NCBI GenBank assembly: GCA_037176845.1
Contig: JAYKXP010000078.1
Location: forward strand, 205,802 to 269,801
Direction: 5' to 3'
Length of the DNA stretch: 64,000 nt
Origin: Paramarasmius palmivorus
Lineage: Eukaryota > Basidiomycota > Agaricomycetes > Agaricales > Marasmiaceae
Made by a program: the position numbers and the translations under genes. Position 1 is the first letter of the stretch. Each line of letters starts with the position of its first letter. Positions 10,960 to 23,700 of the stretch are shown piece after piece. The notes beneath the pieces were generated by a model. It had not been told where the DNA came from. It ran no database searches and saw nothing but the letters and a program-made list of their open reading frames with translations.

Positions 10960-13330
10960 TAGGACTCAGGCATCAATAAACTATATGAATGTTGGAATAG
11001 GTACGCTGGCATTATCTCCACGTTTCTCATTGCGGCTCAACCCATCAGTGAGGCAAAGAGTTCCGGCTATAACACCAACCCCAAACGCTCTTTCTGAAAC
11101 CAACTTCAACTAGACCGCTTCTACGGCTCCAACCTTTGCACGACATGTGTCAGGAAAATCATACATTGGTCTACGATCCAACGAAAGCACCAGACACCGA
11201 CGCCTTTTCTGGAAGCTCATAGACACGATGTTGTTTGGTTGGGCCGCTGGTTCGTCGAGGTGTCGATACTCAACGCGCATCACTTGAACCATGCAGGCGC
11301 AATAATACCGATGAACTCGTCCATTTCCCCCGGTGAAAAATAACGCTGGCGCCAAATGTGAACCTTGAGTACGACAGCATCAGCCTTCTGCGCTTGGATC
11401 AGTATCTACGATGATCAAGAAGAGCTTATGTTCACGGTATGTGAGTTTCTCCGCTCGTCGGCTCTTACTAAACATTTTCTAGGTTATTACCGCGTGGGTT
11501 TGCTTCATCCCGGCCTACAGGGTACCATTTACCGTTGATACGGCTTGCATGGACGATGTCCGAAGAATACAGGTCCTCGTCAAGAGTCATCGTCAAAGCT
11601 CGGCTATCTCGGAGGTCGTATCGCACACAAGCCTGAGGTGTCTAGCAAACGTTGATACCATTTTGAAGGCCTTGATGTAAGCCGTACACACGTGGGTCTT
11701 CTTCCACATGAGGTGAATACATTTTACTACCATCTTTCTCACTTTCTCATTCTCAACTCTACAGCAATCGCAAGAACCTAGACCTTTCATAGTTCTGGCA
11801 ACCATTCAGCATCGTGACCGCCTGCCTCACCTGTCCATCATGAAGATTTCGATCAATACAAAAGGTTTTCAAGGCATAGCTCGGCCAACGTTCAATGTAC
11901 AACTCTCGAACCTCCTTTTGTTGACGACAGCAACCTGAAGGACAAGAAATTGCCTCTGCAGCCCAAAATACCCTTTCTTGAACCCCGGATCCATCCAGAA
12001 CCTGCCCATCAATGTTCTCGTCGTAGAGTGTGTTACCCCTTCGCACATCGAGATTGGGCTAGTCTTGGTCAAGTGCACCAGGGCACGAATAGGCTGCATG
12101 GCTTCCACAACCATGTTTCCGTGTCCAGCTATTTGCGGTCGTAGAGCCGTACGTTCAACTGGTTCCTATACACCATCTTGCGGTCTAACATACCTTCGAG
12201 TAGCTCCAAAGAATAGCCAAGGTCCGGCATAGGAAGATGAACGATGCACAAGAAAATGGGGTGCGCTCCTCATTCCCCACACGCACGCCGTTGGTCATGG
12301 CTAATAGGTATTTGATTTTCAGGCTTTAAATGCTGACATCATTCTTTCGTCATATTCAAAACCACCATCTCAATCACGCATTCAAGCCTAATGAGCAGTA
12401 GTAGAGTAAGCAGGCATTTCCAGGTCCCGAAGGTACGCTTCCAAGTTCTCCTTTGAACTTGATGTTCTCATAGCTCTCGTCTACCTCTCAGGAATCGTGT
12501 CTTTCCCCAGTTCACACTGCTCGATCATTACGAAGAAACAACGCCCGCACGAACAGAGCCGTCTATGCAAATCTCATCATTACCTTGTCAGGGCTTAGGA
12601 TGATAGCCTAGGCAACGAAAGCCTTGTTCTCCGATGTCTACAAGAAGCGCGAAGATTATCGATAACTTCAAGTGACCCATCATTCCAGAGCGGATCCGCC
12701 AGTTTTAGCAAGGGTTTCAGGGCTACACATCATCGGAATTTACTGGGCACTCAAGAGGCAATACAGAACCAAGGACGATCTGTGTCGGTGAACGAGGATA
12801 GCTGGTCTCGGAATGAATCTAGACATGCCCCTTCGATGCGCTGTGACGAACATGCTCCAGGAAAACGCGAAGAATATAGCCCCTTGGACGATGGCATAAA
12901 GAGGTGAGGTTGTATGGTTTCGATGCGGTACTGATGCTGATGCTATCATTCTTCCTTTCCATGACAGGAAGTCTGAAGAAAATCAAAACCATGCTTATCC
13001 ATCAGAAGACTAGCGGATATGATAACCTGTGTAGAACTCAGATAGTACTTAGGTGCTACTAGTGCGTTAACGAGAGGCACGGTACGTTTCTACACTTCCA
13101 TTGTTTCACCCATGAGACTAACTCACCGCCTAGATTTCGTTCTCCAGACCGCCGCCGGCGGGCTGGTTTGTTGGCCAGTTCCGGGGTTCAAACGTGTACA
13201 TTCAACGATATACCTTTGAACTATATGTCGCGGTAGTACAAGTAAAATACATTGATGATCAAAGGCATGTATACATCTCATGTACGCTATGACTATGATA
13301 AATAGAAACATTTTCGTACATCCCAGAAAC
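10960..13330. repeat. P segment copy 1
   Basis: Diverged copy of 30700-32960, lying directly downstream of DUF6535 copy A as the other copy lies downstream of B. Both contain plus-strand introns at matching places: 11437-11482 and 31417-31462, both exactly 46 nt and ending TTTTCTAG/ATATTCTAG; and 13082-13133 and 32705-32765. After the first intron this copy is open for 65 sense codons to TAA 11678-11680, whereas the other copy stops after about 34. This suggests an ancestral multi-exon plus-strand gene that has decayed in both copies. Family not recognised; hydrophobic runs in the 31.9-32.2 kb part would allow a membrane protein. Confidence 0.55.
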
Positions 13331-13335
13331 GCTAC

Positions 13336-16300
13336 TCATAAACGTAACATACGTAGGTGATTAGGATCATTTATCTTGTTCGATCCCCGTCCTTCATCCC
13401 TTCTAATTCTTCTCTGTCCTTGATCCTGCGAGGAACTAGGATCAGCGGTACCTCGAATGCCAACCATTGTCTCTTCCTCGTGATCATCCTTGACTCGCAC
13501 GCCCTGTTTCTCCGACGCTGAAGGTACTCCTCCAGCCACGAGAGGTCCCGATAAACCTTCCGTGGTATCCATTGCAGGTTCCTGTGGGCGATCCGGGTTG
13601 TTACGAAGACCCACAACTACCCTCGCTGATGCGTCTGCGTCGTTTTCTGACCATAAATCGGAATTCTCGTTGATAACCTCCAATCTATGTTTATCTATGA
13701 TTCCTTCTACCGGTAAAGAGGCAGCTCGAGCGTGATCCTCGATAGCCTGTGCAAGGTGATCTTGGTCGGTATCTGGAGGTATGGCTTCTCTCGATACAGC
13801 TGGCTCGTCGTCTCCACCTGAGAGAGGTACAACTCCAGGGACACTCTCCGCAACCTGAGCCCCAGAGTTGTCAAGGCTGGGGTTGGTACCTCCAGCTACC
13901 GCCCTTGCTGGATTGCCGTTATTCGGTGGCAAGCGGAATACTCATCGTCAGCCCGTGACCCAGAGTCACCTGGGTCGGCACTACCAGGTACCAAGGGCCA
14001 TCAGGAAAAACTTACTTTGTAAATTTACCCGAAATTTGAAGCAATTTAGGAGCAAATATAAATTCCCGATTATTTCTGCCAATTATTTAGGTCCCGGACG
14101 CGTTTTGGTAAATAACGCCCTATAACGACTCACGTTCAGCGCGTCTTGCTTCTCGTTATTGTGTGGTATTTCCTCAAATCATGGGAGTCATATCTTTATA
14201 GGACGAGAAAGTTATCAACGATTTATTTTCAAGACTATACTGAGTACATAGCTGATACTAGTAACTACACACTACAACTACACCCCGCCGTGGACTATGG
14301 AAACCTTCGCAGCGCAAAACCAACGTTTAAAATGAGAAATTGATTGACCTACAAGCGTGGATATATTAGCGATGCAAGACTACATGGAGGGCTGCAGAGT
14401 ATGCTCACCATCAATCACCATCAACAGGGTCAGAGACGGCATACCAGAATCCAGCTATGATTTGAACACTAACATGCAAGGCCGGCTCTGGAAAACAAAG
14501 GTGTAATCCTTGCAATGAGAAAGAGATCGACAGGTGGGTGTTGTTCTGGTTGACGTTGAGCAATACTTGGATGTGGGAGCGAGTCGGGGAAAGAATGGTC
14601 AAACACTAGCACCAATGCAAAACGTCAGATATCAGGATGTAGAGCCAATAAATGCTCACTCACCAGCTGGGCAGGTCTCCCACTTGTGTACCAGAAGGCG
14701 AGAACCGAGATACTCAAAGGATGAACATGGGGAACATGAAACGAGCGTCGAGACTCAGAGTGCCGCGATATTTGGTGGTGGGCAACGCTCGGTTTGGCTT
14801 GTCCGGCTTACTAAGCAGATCCTTCTTTGATTCCTGTCTCAATGCTCTCCCCATCGCTCAACGCGTCGCATGGATGCCGATCGACTCGTCAGCAAGTTCA
14901 TGAAGTTAGTACCATTGCTGTGTAACATTCAAGGCCAATCTGAACATTAGATTGTCATGTAAACTGCTCCTTTCTACTGCAATCTTGCTGCAATCGGAAA
15001 TTTTCATGGTTTTCGTTGTGACATTTTCGTTTAAACTCTCAGATTTCTTGCGAAGATACAAATGCATGATTATACGGGCCAGTCTGGGCACATTTTTTGA
15101 AGGACAACGGAAATTGTGATTGACTCTATCAAATAGTGCAGAGGTTTTTAGCATGTCAGACCAGCTGGGACACTTGCGCCCTTGGAATTTTACTGGTGTC
15201 TTGCCCTTCAATTCCTCACTAGCAAAATAGAGCTCTATCGATGTAATAGGCACCCTGGAGCGGTCGAGGAAAGACACTCAGGTCGCGACAAGACGCGTCG
15301 GCCCCGCGTCTACTCATCCATGATCTATCTATCTATCTGTTTTCCACGCCAAAAACCAAGCTCGAAGATCGCTTCTGCCCGTCACAACGACTGCCCTCAC
15401 CTCCCAAACAAGCTGCGGAATCAAAAATATATGCTTCTAGGAAGAAATCCTTCGCATTTTATTTGGGAAAATCGACCTCGAACACGATAAACAGGTGAAT
15501 GACGTCACTTAAAGTTTGAAAAATCCAAAAACTAATGCGAACAATTTTTTCTACATAACATCTAGATTTGATTCAGCACGTAAACGACCTCTCCCGCTGT
15601 ATGGATCGGGTGTGCAAGCGTGCTATAGGTTTTGGAAGGGGCCAAACAAAACCAAATACTCGAGCGCTTCGCCGGCATTGCCCACCACCACGATATTTGA
15701 TGTGCTGGCAATTGCCCCGGGTCACGGCATCTTCCGGTGTGACTGCATAGCTGTTACTCAGTGGCTTGTCACCAAGTAACTTGTCACATGTTGACCACGA
15801 CTTCGTGATTCTGTCCTCGGGCCTCAGCGCCGCTCACTCCCTCTCAGAAAGCTCTCAGAGTCTCCCATTCCACTTTCTTGCAGTCTGGAATCTGTGGCCG
15901 CTTGTACTACGGAAGGATGATTTTGGACGACGTGTATCCAAGGTGCGTTATCCCTGCGTTATTGTACGCTCCCGATAGCTCATTCTTGATACCTAAGGCA
16001 TCCAGCTTGGTCAGTTCACATATGTTCATTATGCTGCCACCCTATTCTTCACTACAATATCAAGTCTACAAATGTATCTATACCCCTTTGTAGTATGTTC
16101 ACACAATCCAGATAAATTACGAATTATTAGGACTGAGGGATTTTGATTTTGTCCAATTTACAGAAACTGAAATGTTGAGATATCAATTTCCCGCAATACT
16201 ATGTGATTTTGTTCAATTTACCCCGACGCCTAACACTGGATGATAATTTACGAAAATTACATGAAATATCTCGTAATTCACAAAGTAGGTTTTTCCTGAT

Positions 16301-18437
16301 GGGTACCATCTGCGAGTTCCGGGAGTTCACCTGTTGTGTCGTTCTGAGATCCATGGACCTGTATTTCGATGCTCTCCTTGACATTGCCTGCTCGCGATGG
16401 TGGCCTTTCTCCGTCTTCATTCTGGGGATTGTCGGATTGTGGGCATACTGTATCTTCAGAATATCGGATTGGTTCGAGTTGGGGAAGTTGGAAAGAGGGA
16501 TGTGGATCTTCGTCCCAGCGAGGGAGGGGCACGAAGTAGTCATCGGGTAGTTTACCGACGTCCTGAACCTTTTGGATTGCACCTCCCCAGTAATACCAAA
16601 CTTTTAAGTCTCGATACAATCGACGAATTATAATTTCATGATGAATGAGCCTGATGAACCCCTGCCCCCTTTTGCTCGTCGACAACACCGAAGGTAGATT
16701 CGAATCACAAATATGCTGTGCAAGGCCATTAGCAAATGCCACCCGCTCCCTGTTGTGTCGTTCCTTGTCGTACCCTGAGGAAGGTTCCCAAGATTCTTTG
16801 AAATGTCGCAGGAGTTGAAGGCCTAGGCTTTGGAGTGAGGGTTCCTTGTGTGACCATAGTGCGGTGGCGAGAGGGAGGGGAATAAAGAACTGAAAGTTTC
16901 TTGACGATTTCGGGAACTTCTGAGTGAAATCTTCAAGAGATTTGGACAAAGAACCAACATCCCTACTCTTGACAATGACACCCCAAAGCTGGTGCCAGAA
17001 CAACAACTCAATTCTCTCCCGGGAGTGGGGTGGAGGGTCACTAGTGATGGGTTTGGGTATGGGGGACATAGCTGGGTATCTGAGGTATTCCCCAACATCC
17101 CGCTCCGTCACCTCCCACATTGCAATATCCCACCGATCCAGAACCGCAGAAATCGCAACGGAACGGGGAAGTGTTTCCAACACATTCTCAAGGTGGGGGA
17201 TCATCGAAGGGCTATCACGAAACATTGTGACAGCCCACTGCAGCGCCCGCAGCTCGTAAACCTGCAGTTGAAATGTTTTGTGAAAGAAGACATCCTTTAT
17301 GACATGGACTTTCTGGTCAAACTGCCGGACCACTCGGAGGTCGAACGTTGACCAAGTGGAAGTTTGGGCGTGGATGTGATCCCATAAGGGGCGGAGATGG
17401 GTTTTAGTGAAGTCATTGATGAACGGAAAGCAGAGGAGCGGCTTGGGGAGTGTGGTGACGAGTTTGTAGACGGCCCATGCTTGGGGAGACTTGTATGGAG
17501 AGATGAACTGGTAGGCCAACTGGCCAAAGTCATGGTGGTGGATGTAGAATTTTTTTTCATCTTGAGTGTCGATAAACTGGGCCTGATCGCGTGGAAGTGT
17601 GATGGTGGGCAGGATTGTGGTGAGGACATACAGCCCCACGGTGAGCGAAATAGCGGCGAGGCATATGCCAAAGACTACAGGCTGCAGCGTCCACAGGAGA
17701 TCCAAAACGCCAACAAAAAAGAAGACCAAAGCGATTTCGAGAAGAATTGGGAGTGCCGACAAAAACGACGCTACACCCCATTTCTCAAAGCTATCACGTC
17801 GTAGCTGTCGGAGTGCCAGATTCTCTGCGGCTGTGCGAGTTGGTACGTCGTGCTGGTGCTCTCGTAGCCACTGTTTGCACAGCAGGCCGAACAGGGCGGA
17901 TGTGAGGCTGAATATGAGGCTGAGGAACCAGAAACAGTTGATGCGGATGGATGAAGCATCTGGGGTGAATGGTGCAGGTTCGGACTGTGTTCCGTTGAGT
18001 TGCTGGGAGATTTGGGTGAGGATGATAACAGTGGTGTCTTCGCTAAGCCATTGGTACGATTCAATAAGAAAAGCGGTTACGATCGCGGAGAAGAGACCGG
18101 CCTATACATGGATCAGAAAACTGTAAAAAATAAAATAAAATGGGACATACAAAAACTAGCAGCGTGTCAATATCGTCTCTCCGGCCTAGGGCCATTCCGT
18201 CGTCGTATTTCTTGACTTCTGCTTGCAGCTTTTCGTATGCTGGTTCAACAACCTCTTTCTTCCACTTTTCTTTCTCCTCCGGTGTCCTCTCCTCCTTCCT
18301 CTTCTTCTCCCCGTCCCTTCTCTGCTCCCTCTGCTCCTTATCCTCCCTCTGCAAGTCCCTCCCCAACCGCTTATAGGCCTCTCTCATCCTCTCCTCTTCC
18401 TCTCCTCGCTATCCTCTCTGCTTGGGTCCGTGTCCAT
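13336..18437 (-). pseudogene. DUF6535 family gene copy A, interrupted
   Basis: Minus-strand DUF6535-type membrane protein gene, broken by an inserted element. Exon 1 is best read from ATG 18387 to 18151 (79 codons, Glu/Lys/Arg-rich, then EKLQAEVKKYDDGM). A start equivalent to that of copy C exists at 18437, but it is out of frame with the rest. A 49-nt intron (18150-18102) follows the residues DIDTLLVF. Exon 2 starts at 18101 with AGLFSA and stays open to a stop at 16278, carrying four predicted membrane helices and a long cytosolic-looking region. Its last codons are read from the inserted element (13996-16301). The lost C-terminal part is at 13986-13336 and ends in NDPNHLRMLRL; relative to copy C it lacks one T near 13932, which breaks the frame. 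Expressed alone, the 5' part would give ~686 aa. Confidence 0.85.
13996..16301. mobile_element. ~2.3 kb TIR element inside DUF6535 copy A
   Basis: The two halves of copy A are separated by this interval. Left end: CCATCAGGAAAAACTTACTT (from 13998). Right end, minus strand: CATCAGGAAAAACCTACTTT (from 16301). The inverted repeat continues for ~27-30 bp with few changes. The flanks are GGTACCAAG (13987-13995) and GGTACCATC (16302-16310), an imperfect 7-9 bp target duplication; copy C has a single GGTACC at the equivalent place. Subterminal direct repeats GATTTTGTYCAATTTAC lie at 16145-16161 and 16205-16221. The longest internal frame (minus 15277-14906, 123 codons) has no recognisable transposase motif, so it is probably non-autonomous. 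TSD size fits Mutator-like (8-11 bp) or hAT (8 bp) elements; superfamily unresolved. Confidence 0.8.
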
Positions 18438-18439
18438 GT

Positions 18440-20780
18440 CGTCGTGTCTGGATGAAAGGTCGGTTCCTTCGGCCTGGCAGCTACCAAATTAATGCAACGT
18501 TGAAGCTCATGTGGACAGTCTATAATGAGCTGGTCATATCAGTGGAGATTGACAGGTCTCGTCATTCCATCAACACACCTTGAGCGCCAGACCACGCTAA
18601 CTATGGACATGAGGCTTCCGCATGCCTTGGAGGTGATCGCATCGATACGAAGGGAAGAAAGAAATGTCCGGTTGTCGGTGATGGAAGTGGTGGAAAGTGA
18701 AGTAGATTTTGGGCGCTTATTTTCTTGTTCTCCAACTCCTATGAACGCGCTGAGAACTATTACGACTCGGGATCCTAAGCTTCTTTTGCCAGTGGATGAC
18801 TCGGCGAAGAGATGGACGAGATCACCATGGTCGTCATAGAAAGGTAAGACTAAATGATTCAAATGTGACCCTATTTCTAACTCAGTTCCAATCACCTCCT
18901 TTCGAGACCTGGCACCAGCCAGGGGCAAAAAGGTTGTAAGGCTTTGGTATTACATGATTCATGAAGAAAAATACCTAAAAAAACTAGCACAGAACCGAAA
19001 CATTCAGCAGGTGTTCCTGCGCCTCCGTCATTCTGCCGGCATAGTTCAACGTTCCGAGATACACTGAGAGGGTTCGTATTATTCCATAGCTAGCGAACCA
19101 TAGAGTAGCCTTATACCATTCATTCACATCGAAATAGACATACAGAATGACAACAAAAACACTACATACATCATACCCTGTATCGATATATAACACACGC
19201 CCATCCATCGACAACAATATTAGGGTCGCAGCAGTGAACTCGGCATGATCCTTCATCCGCACCTCCACTTTGAACGTCTTGCTCGTTTTGTGAATACCCT
19301 GAAGCCCCAACACTGGTAGCGCGAGCGCTATGAATTGGGTGGTTGACAGTGGTATTGCAAATGTCCGAGCTCCGAAGAAATGCCAGAAGGAGTCAGACCT
19401 GTGCGGTGCCTATCCGAGACGAACAGGTGGTAGCGCCATGCCTCCGGGCAACGCAACACGAAGACGTCAAAGGGGTATGAGAAGAATCAAAGACATCCTT
19501 GTACAATGTTCTTGAGGTTGACGGTTTGTAACGGCGCCAGATCGTCGGTTCTCGAGCCATGAAACATGTTCAGAGAACCATTCCAAGCTTGCCCTTGAAT
19601 ACCAATGAACCACCTATAAGACATCCTAAATCGGCTGCGCAATACGGGAGAAGCCTGATCAACATACCAATGCCTCCATTCCTACTTGGTACAATCGACA
19701 ATTGGTCTAGGCAGATCCCAATAGACCAAACATGAACTGATGTCCCGTACATTCATTCAGCCTTTTCACGTTCGTCACGAAGCATCAAACGAAAAGTCGT
19801 GATAGAAGCTGCACGATGAGTTTTCCAAGAAGCAGGAAGGCGGCCGCCGCATTGACGTAGTGAGAAACGAGCTGGGTGTGAAGCGTAATATACAATTACT
19901 GCTCTCACTTCTCGGTATCGTGATGGCAGTTGTCGCCGGAAGACTGAGGCTAGTAGAGTGACCATGAGCTTCAGCCGCAGGTTAACGTTACTTCAACATA
20001 CCTCATGGAGGCCTTAGTTTGCCTATGGTACAGTATCCATCCTCGGCAGGTTGCAGGACCGCGCTCTGGTGAACAATGAGATTACACCGTTGAAGTATCA
20101 CTGGGTGAACATACCCATGAACTCGTAGCTAGAGAATAATAGATCAGTATACAGGACACGGAAACTAATCAAGAGAAACGTACGAAAGACAAGAGCCTTC
20201 CCGATCCAAATCAACGCGACGATTCCTTCCTAACCTGCCATCAACCCAGAGCTTCCAAATACAACCACACCGTAGCAGCCTTCGATCTAGCAAACCCGAC
20301 ATCCGGCGAGGATAGTCGAAGCTCCAGCCGGTTTCGTATCTTCGATATCTCGATGGACTCTATAGGCGTGCTGGCTCGGAGCCTCCAGGCGTAATTGGCG
20401 TAGGAGGCAACGACTCTGGGAATGAAGAACTAGAGTCTATCGGAATCCAAAGTGAGAGAATGCGAGGAGGCGTATGGGATGACAGCCTTCGGCGCCCAGG
20501 GTAAAGGGTTTGCGAGAGATTGTTGGCCTTGGGGTGAAAGGTTCTGCGCTTCCGTTGAGACCCATCCCTCAAGGCTGCTTCTTCTTCTTCTACGTCGTGG
20601 AAAACCCAGGCTGTAGGTCGCTGGAGGCGTAGAGTGTGAATGGGCATTGGGAAGAAGCATCCGTGCCTGGATGACCGTGCCGTCACGGTCACGTCTACCT
20701 CGAAAACCGATGGCCGCAGCTGGTATCCGACTCGAAGCCTTGCAGGTAGCAATGTACAGGGAGATGCTGGGCATGGTTCA
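18440..20780. repeat. D segment copy 1 (behind copy A)
   Basis: Collinear with 58740-60780. Both start right behind a DUF6535 gene with CATGTCG.../TGTGCAC... followed by GGATGAAAGGTCGGTTCCTT (18451 and 58753). They also share stretches at 18535-18620 with 58840-58910, 19330-19570 with 59690-59850, and 20150-20260 with 60440-60540. A minus-strand open frame corresponding to 59849-59436 of copy 2 can be followed at ~19570-19190 but is broken into pieces. No intact gene. Confidence 0.65.
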
Positions 20781-23700
20781 AGAAAATGGAACCATGTCCG
20801 CCTGGGATATATGAGAGGTAGATCGGCAGACAGTCAGCATGGTTCTTATCGAGCTGACGTAATCGAGCATGCGGACTGCCCAAATCGTCACCGGCGGGTA
20901 CTAGAAACTCGAGCATCCATAGTCGTGATTTGGGAAAGGCGAGCCAGTCAGAGGTACATGGTGTCTTGCGAAACCAGCATTGATGGAACGCAACAAGGTT
21001 GTCGATCTAGACTTGGCTGATTTGCCAGAGAATGGCGATGGCGGAGCTGCTGGTGACTTTGGCCGCAGGAATCGTCTTGAATGGCTGGAATGGCTGGAAT
21101 GAAGGGATATCAGTATCAGATGGCACCTGAAAGACAGGAAAACAGTACCCACCGAACGTGCCATGACATTCCCAGCCCCAGTACGATAGCTCCACGGTGT
21201 GCGCCCCCTCTTACGTGGATAGCGTCGTACAAGCCAGGTGATTGGTGATCTTGAGCCTTGAGATACCCAAGTAGAGTTGCATCTTCGATATGAAAAGTGG
21301 AACGAAATGCTAGGCTGTTCGCGAGGTTCACTGGGATGCACCGAAAGTGGGAATGTCCATGATACGGAAGACTGCTAACTGCGGAAAGACGTCAAGTTAG
21401 TTTGAATGCCACTATTGGATTTGAAGGAGCTCTTCCGTCCTCGACATTGAGAAATCGTAGGATTGAGAGACTCGTGCATCCTGGGCGAATGCCCCGAGGC
21501 AAGGTACTCGAGTCGAAGAATAGATTTGCTGAAACTCCAAGAGCCGAAGTCTGCGCAACGTGAATCTTGGGGGTTAATGCCCCAAGAAAACGCCGTGAGC
21601 AAGGGGGAGATTTAGCTGGTGAGGTTTGCATTCTCCCATCCCTAAGCTCGTTCTCGGCGTAGATCAGAGGTAAATGCCACACAAGAGCTAGCAACTGCCC
21701 GACAGCCGTCACTCCAATTCCTTGCAAAACCTCGCCTACGCCCGCGTTGATATCGATAAAACGACGACTGAGCGTTATGAGGTCGATGGACGCATGGATG
21801 ATGACTCGTCACCTTGAAAGCCAAGTTGGAGGTCAGCATTTGAGGTATAGGTCGGGGAAATGAGGTTGTGGGGAGTGTGGGGGTTGGGAACCGAATAGAG
21901 CGTTAGCAGTCACGGTGGTTGTCGGAGTATCTGGATTTGGGAGTAGAGGCGTTCTGTGTGACTGGAAGACTAGAGTTCTTTTTTTCGGTGCTATATATAT
22001 GAAATGTCAGGATAAACACGTCGGAAGGGCCAGGGAGACTACTGACCTGGGTGTACCTCTGGAACGCAAAATCTGACCAAATTCAATCCACCGGACCCTA
22101 ATGCATCCATCACGACCCCGGTAAACCTTTCATCTCTGTAAGTTATGTCTCAGGAACTTGCTCTCGACTTGATGGAACACCCTTTCGCTGGGGCAAAGGG
22201 AGCGGCAGGGTAGTGGGGGAGCGATAGCGTTGGCTCAGCTGCGTGAGGCAAGGCTTGAAGGAGAGGAGAGCGGATTCCAAGCAAGGAATGGACCTGATTG
22301 GGAACAGTGTCATGCGAGGAGCGAGGCGGACTATTGAGGTAGAAAAAGGATGTGTAAGGCCATGTCGCGTGGAGGTGCAGCTGCAGGATATGGTGTGAGT
22401 TGGCTTTGAGTTTGGTGTCGGATGGAAGGGAATAATAGTGTCCATAGTCGAAGGCAGGAATGTTGGCTCGTAGGTGTCCTTGGGTAGGAAGAGGCATGAG
22501 CAATAGTGAACAATATCGAGCAAGAACGTACATACCACGCGTACGAAAAGTCGAGCCGAGGTTCAAATTTGCATTTGTTTTCAGTGAGCTCTGGAAAGAT
22601 AAATTAGATCAGGAAACGATGAATAGAGTATAGCTGAGCGTACTGTAAAGAAATAAACACATCGTTGAACGATGGTGGTCGTTTTGGAGGAAGGCCGTCA
22701 AGTGCCGCCGGCAAATGGGGCCTTCCACTTTGACCACCACAACGATTCTCCTCAAAGAGCATCTACTATGGGTAGACCTCTTCCAATATCACCACAGGTA
22801 TGTCCTTCCTGGATTGCCGATGGAATAACACGCTCAGTCTATCCTTCAAAGCTAAATCACGCGTTACTGCGTCACCAACCGTAATAGCATTATGGTCTCT
22901 TTCGCGGCTCGCTGACCAGATCCAAGGTGCGTTTGTCAGTTTTGGAGCTCCAACCAAGGTTCAACCCATCGCTAGCCCTCCTAGCGCCGATATCCCTTCT
23001 TGTTTGACCTCGGTGGTATCCAGAGCTCCCTTCAAACTCGATATCACTTGTACCAGGCGGTAGGTATCGATAGCTTCAATTCCAATACCGCCGACTATAC
23101 CTGAGGCCTGAAGACTGAAGCTCAGAGTCTCGTCGAGGGCATCCGGAAACGACATCGTCGTGAGGATTAGGATTGCAACCTTCAAGATAATAGCGGATAT
23201 CTCGGAGAATCGGAGACCAAAGGTATGCTCCTTCTATCACCTACATATAGACTTAGTCTTAGGGTCTCATGTTAGAGCTTCAACCCAATCAGTTTCTTGA
23301 GATTGCGGCCTGCAAGAACTCAGTCTCGGTCTCGGAGGATACAAATACAGATATTATGTTACCCTACTGTTCAAGGACATAGACCATAACTTTTACAATG
23401 TTCAGTATCCCCTGTTATTTGTGGTAGCTAGCACAATACAAACGCGATCTCGTACTACTAAGCCTTCTGTAGTATGACCGACGCCCCAAACTCAGCGAAA
23501 TCAAGCTGTCAAATAGAGAGCGTCAGCCAACAACACGTTATAGCAGGAAAGGATATGACATACCGATGCTACCAGTGTCAACCACAGCCAACGACATGCC
23601 CTATTCAGTGTCGCCGTGACCGCCTTGGTCACGTCCCTGGGCCCTCTTCGCACCCAACGAATACAAACTGACAGACGTGATCACCCAATTTCGGAGCTGT

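Noticed and set aside
14906..15277. Possible transposase in the 2.3 kb TIR element (minus, 123 codons)
   Set aside because: No DDE/DDD motif or zinc finger could be seen; too short and without family resemblance.
17397..17804. Plus-strand frame of 135 codons (and similar frames at 34905-35267 and 57748-58158)
   Set aside because: It lies exactly antisense to the conserved DUF6535 membrane exon in every copy; its openness follows from codon bias on the other strand.
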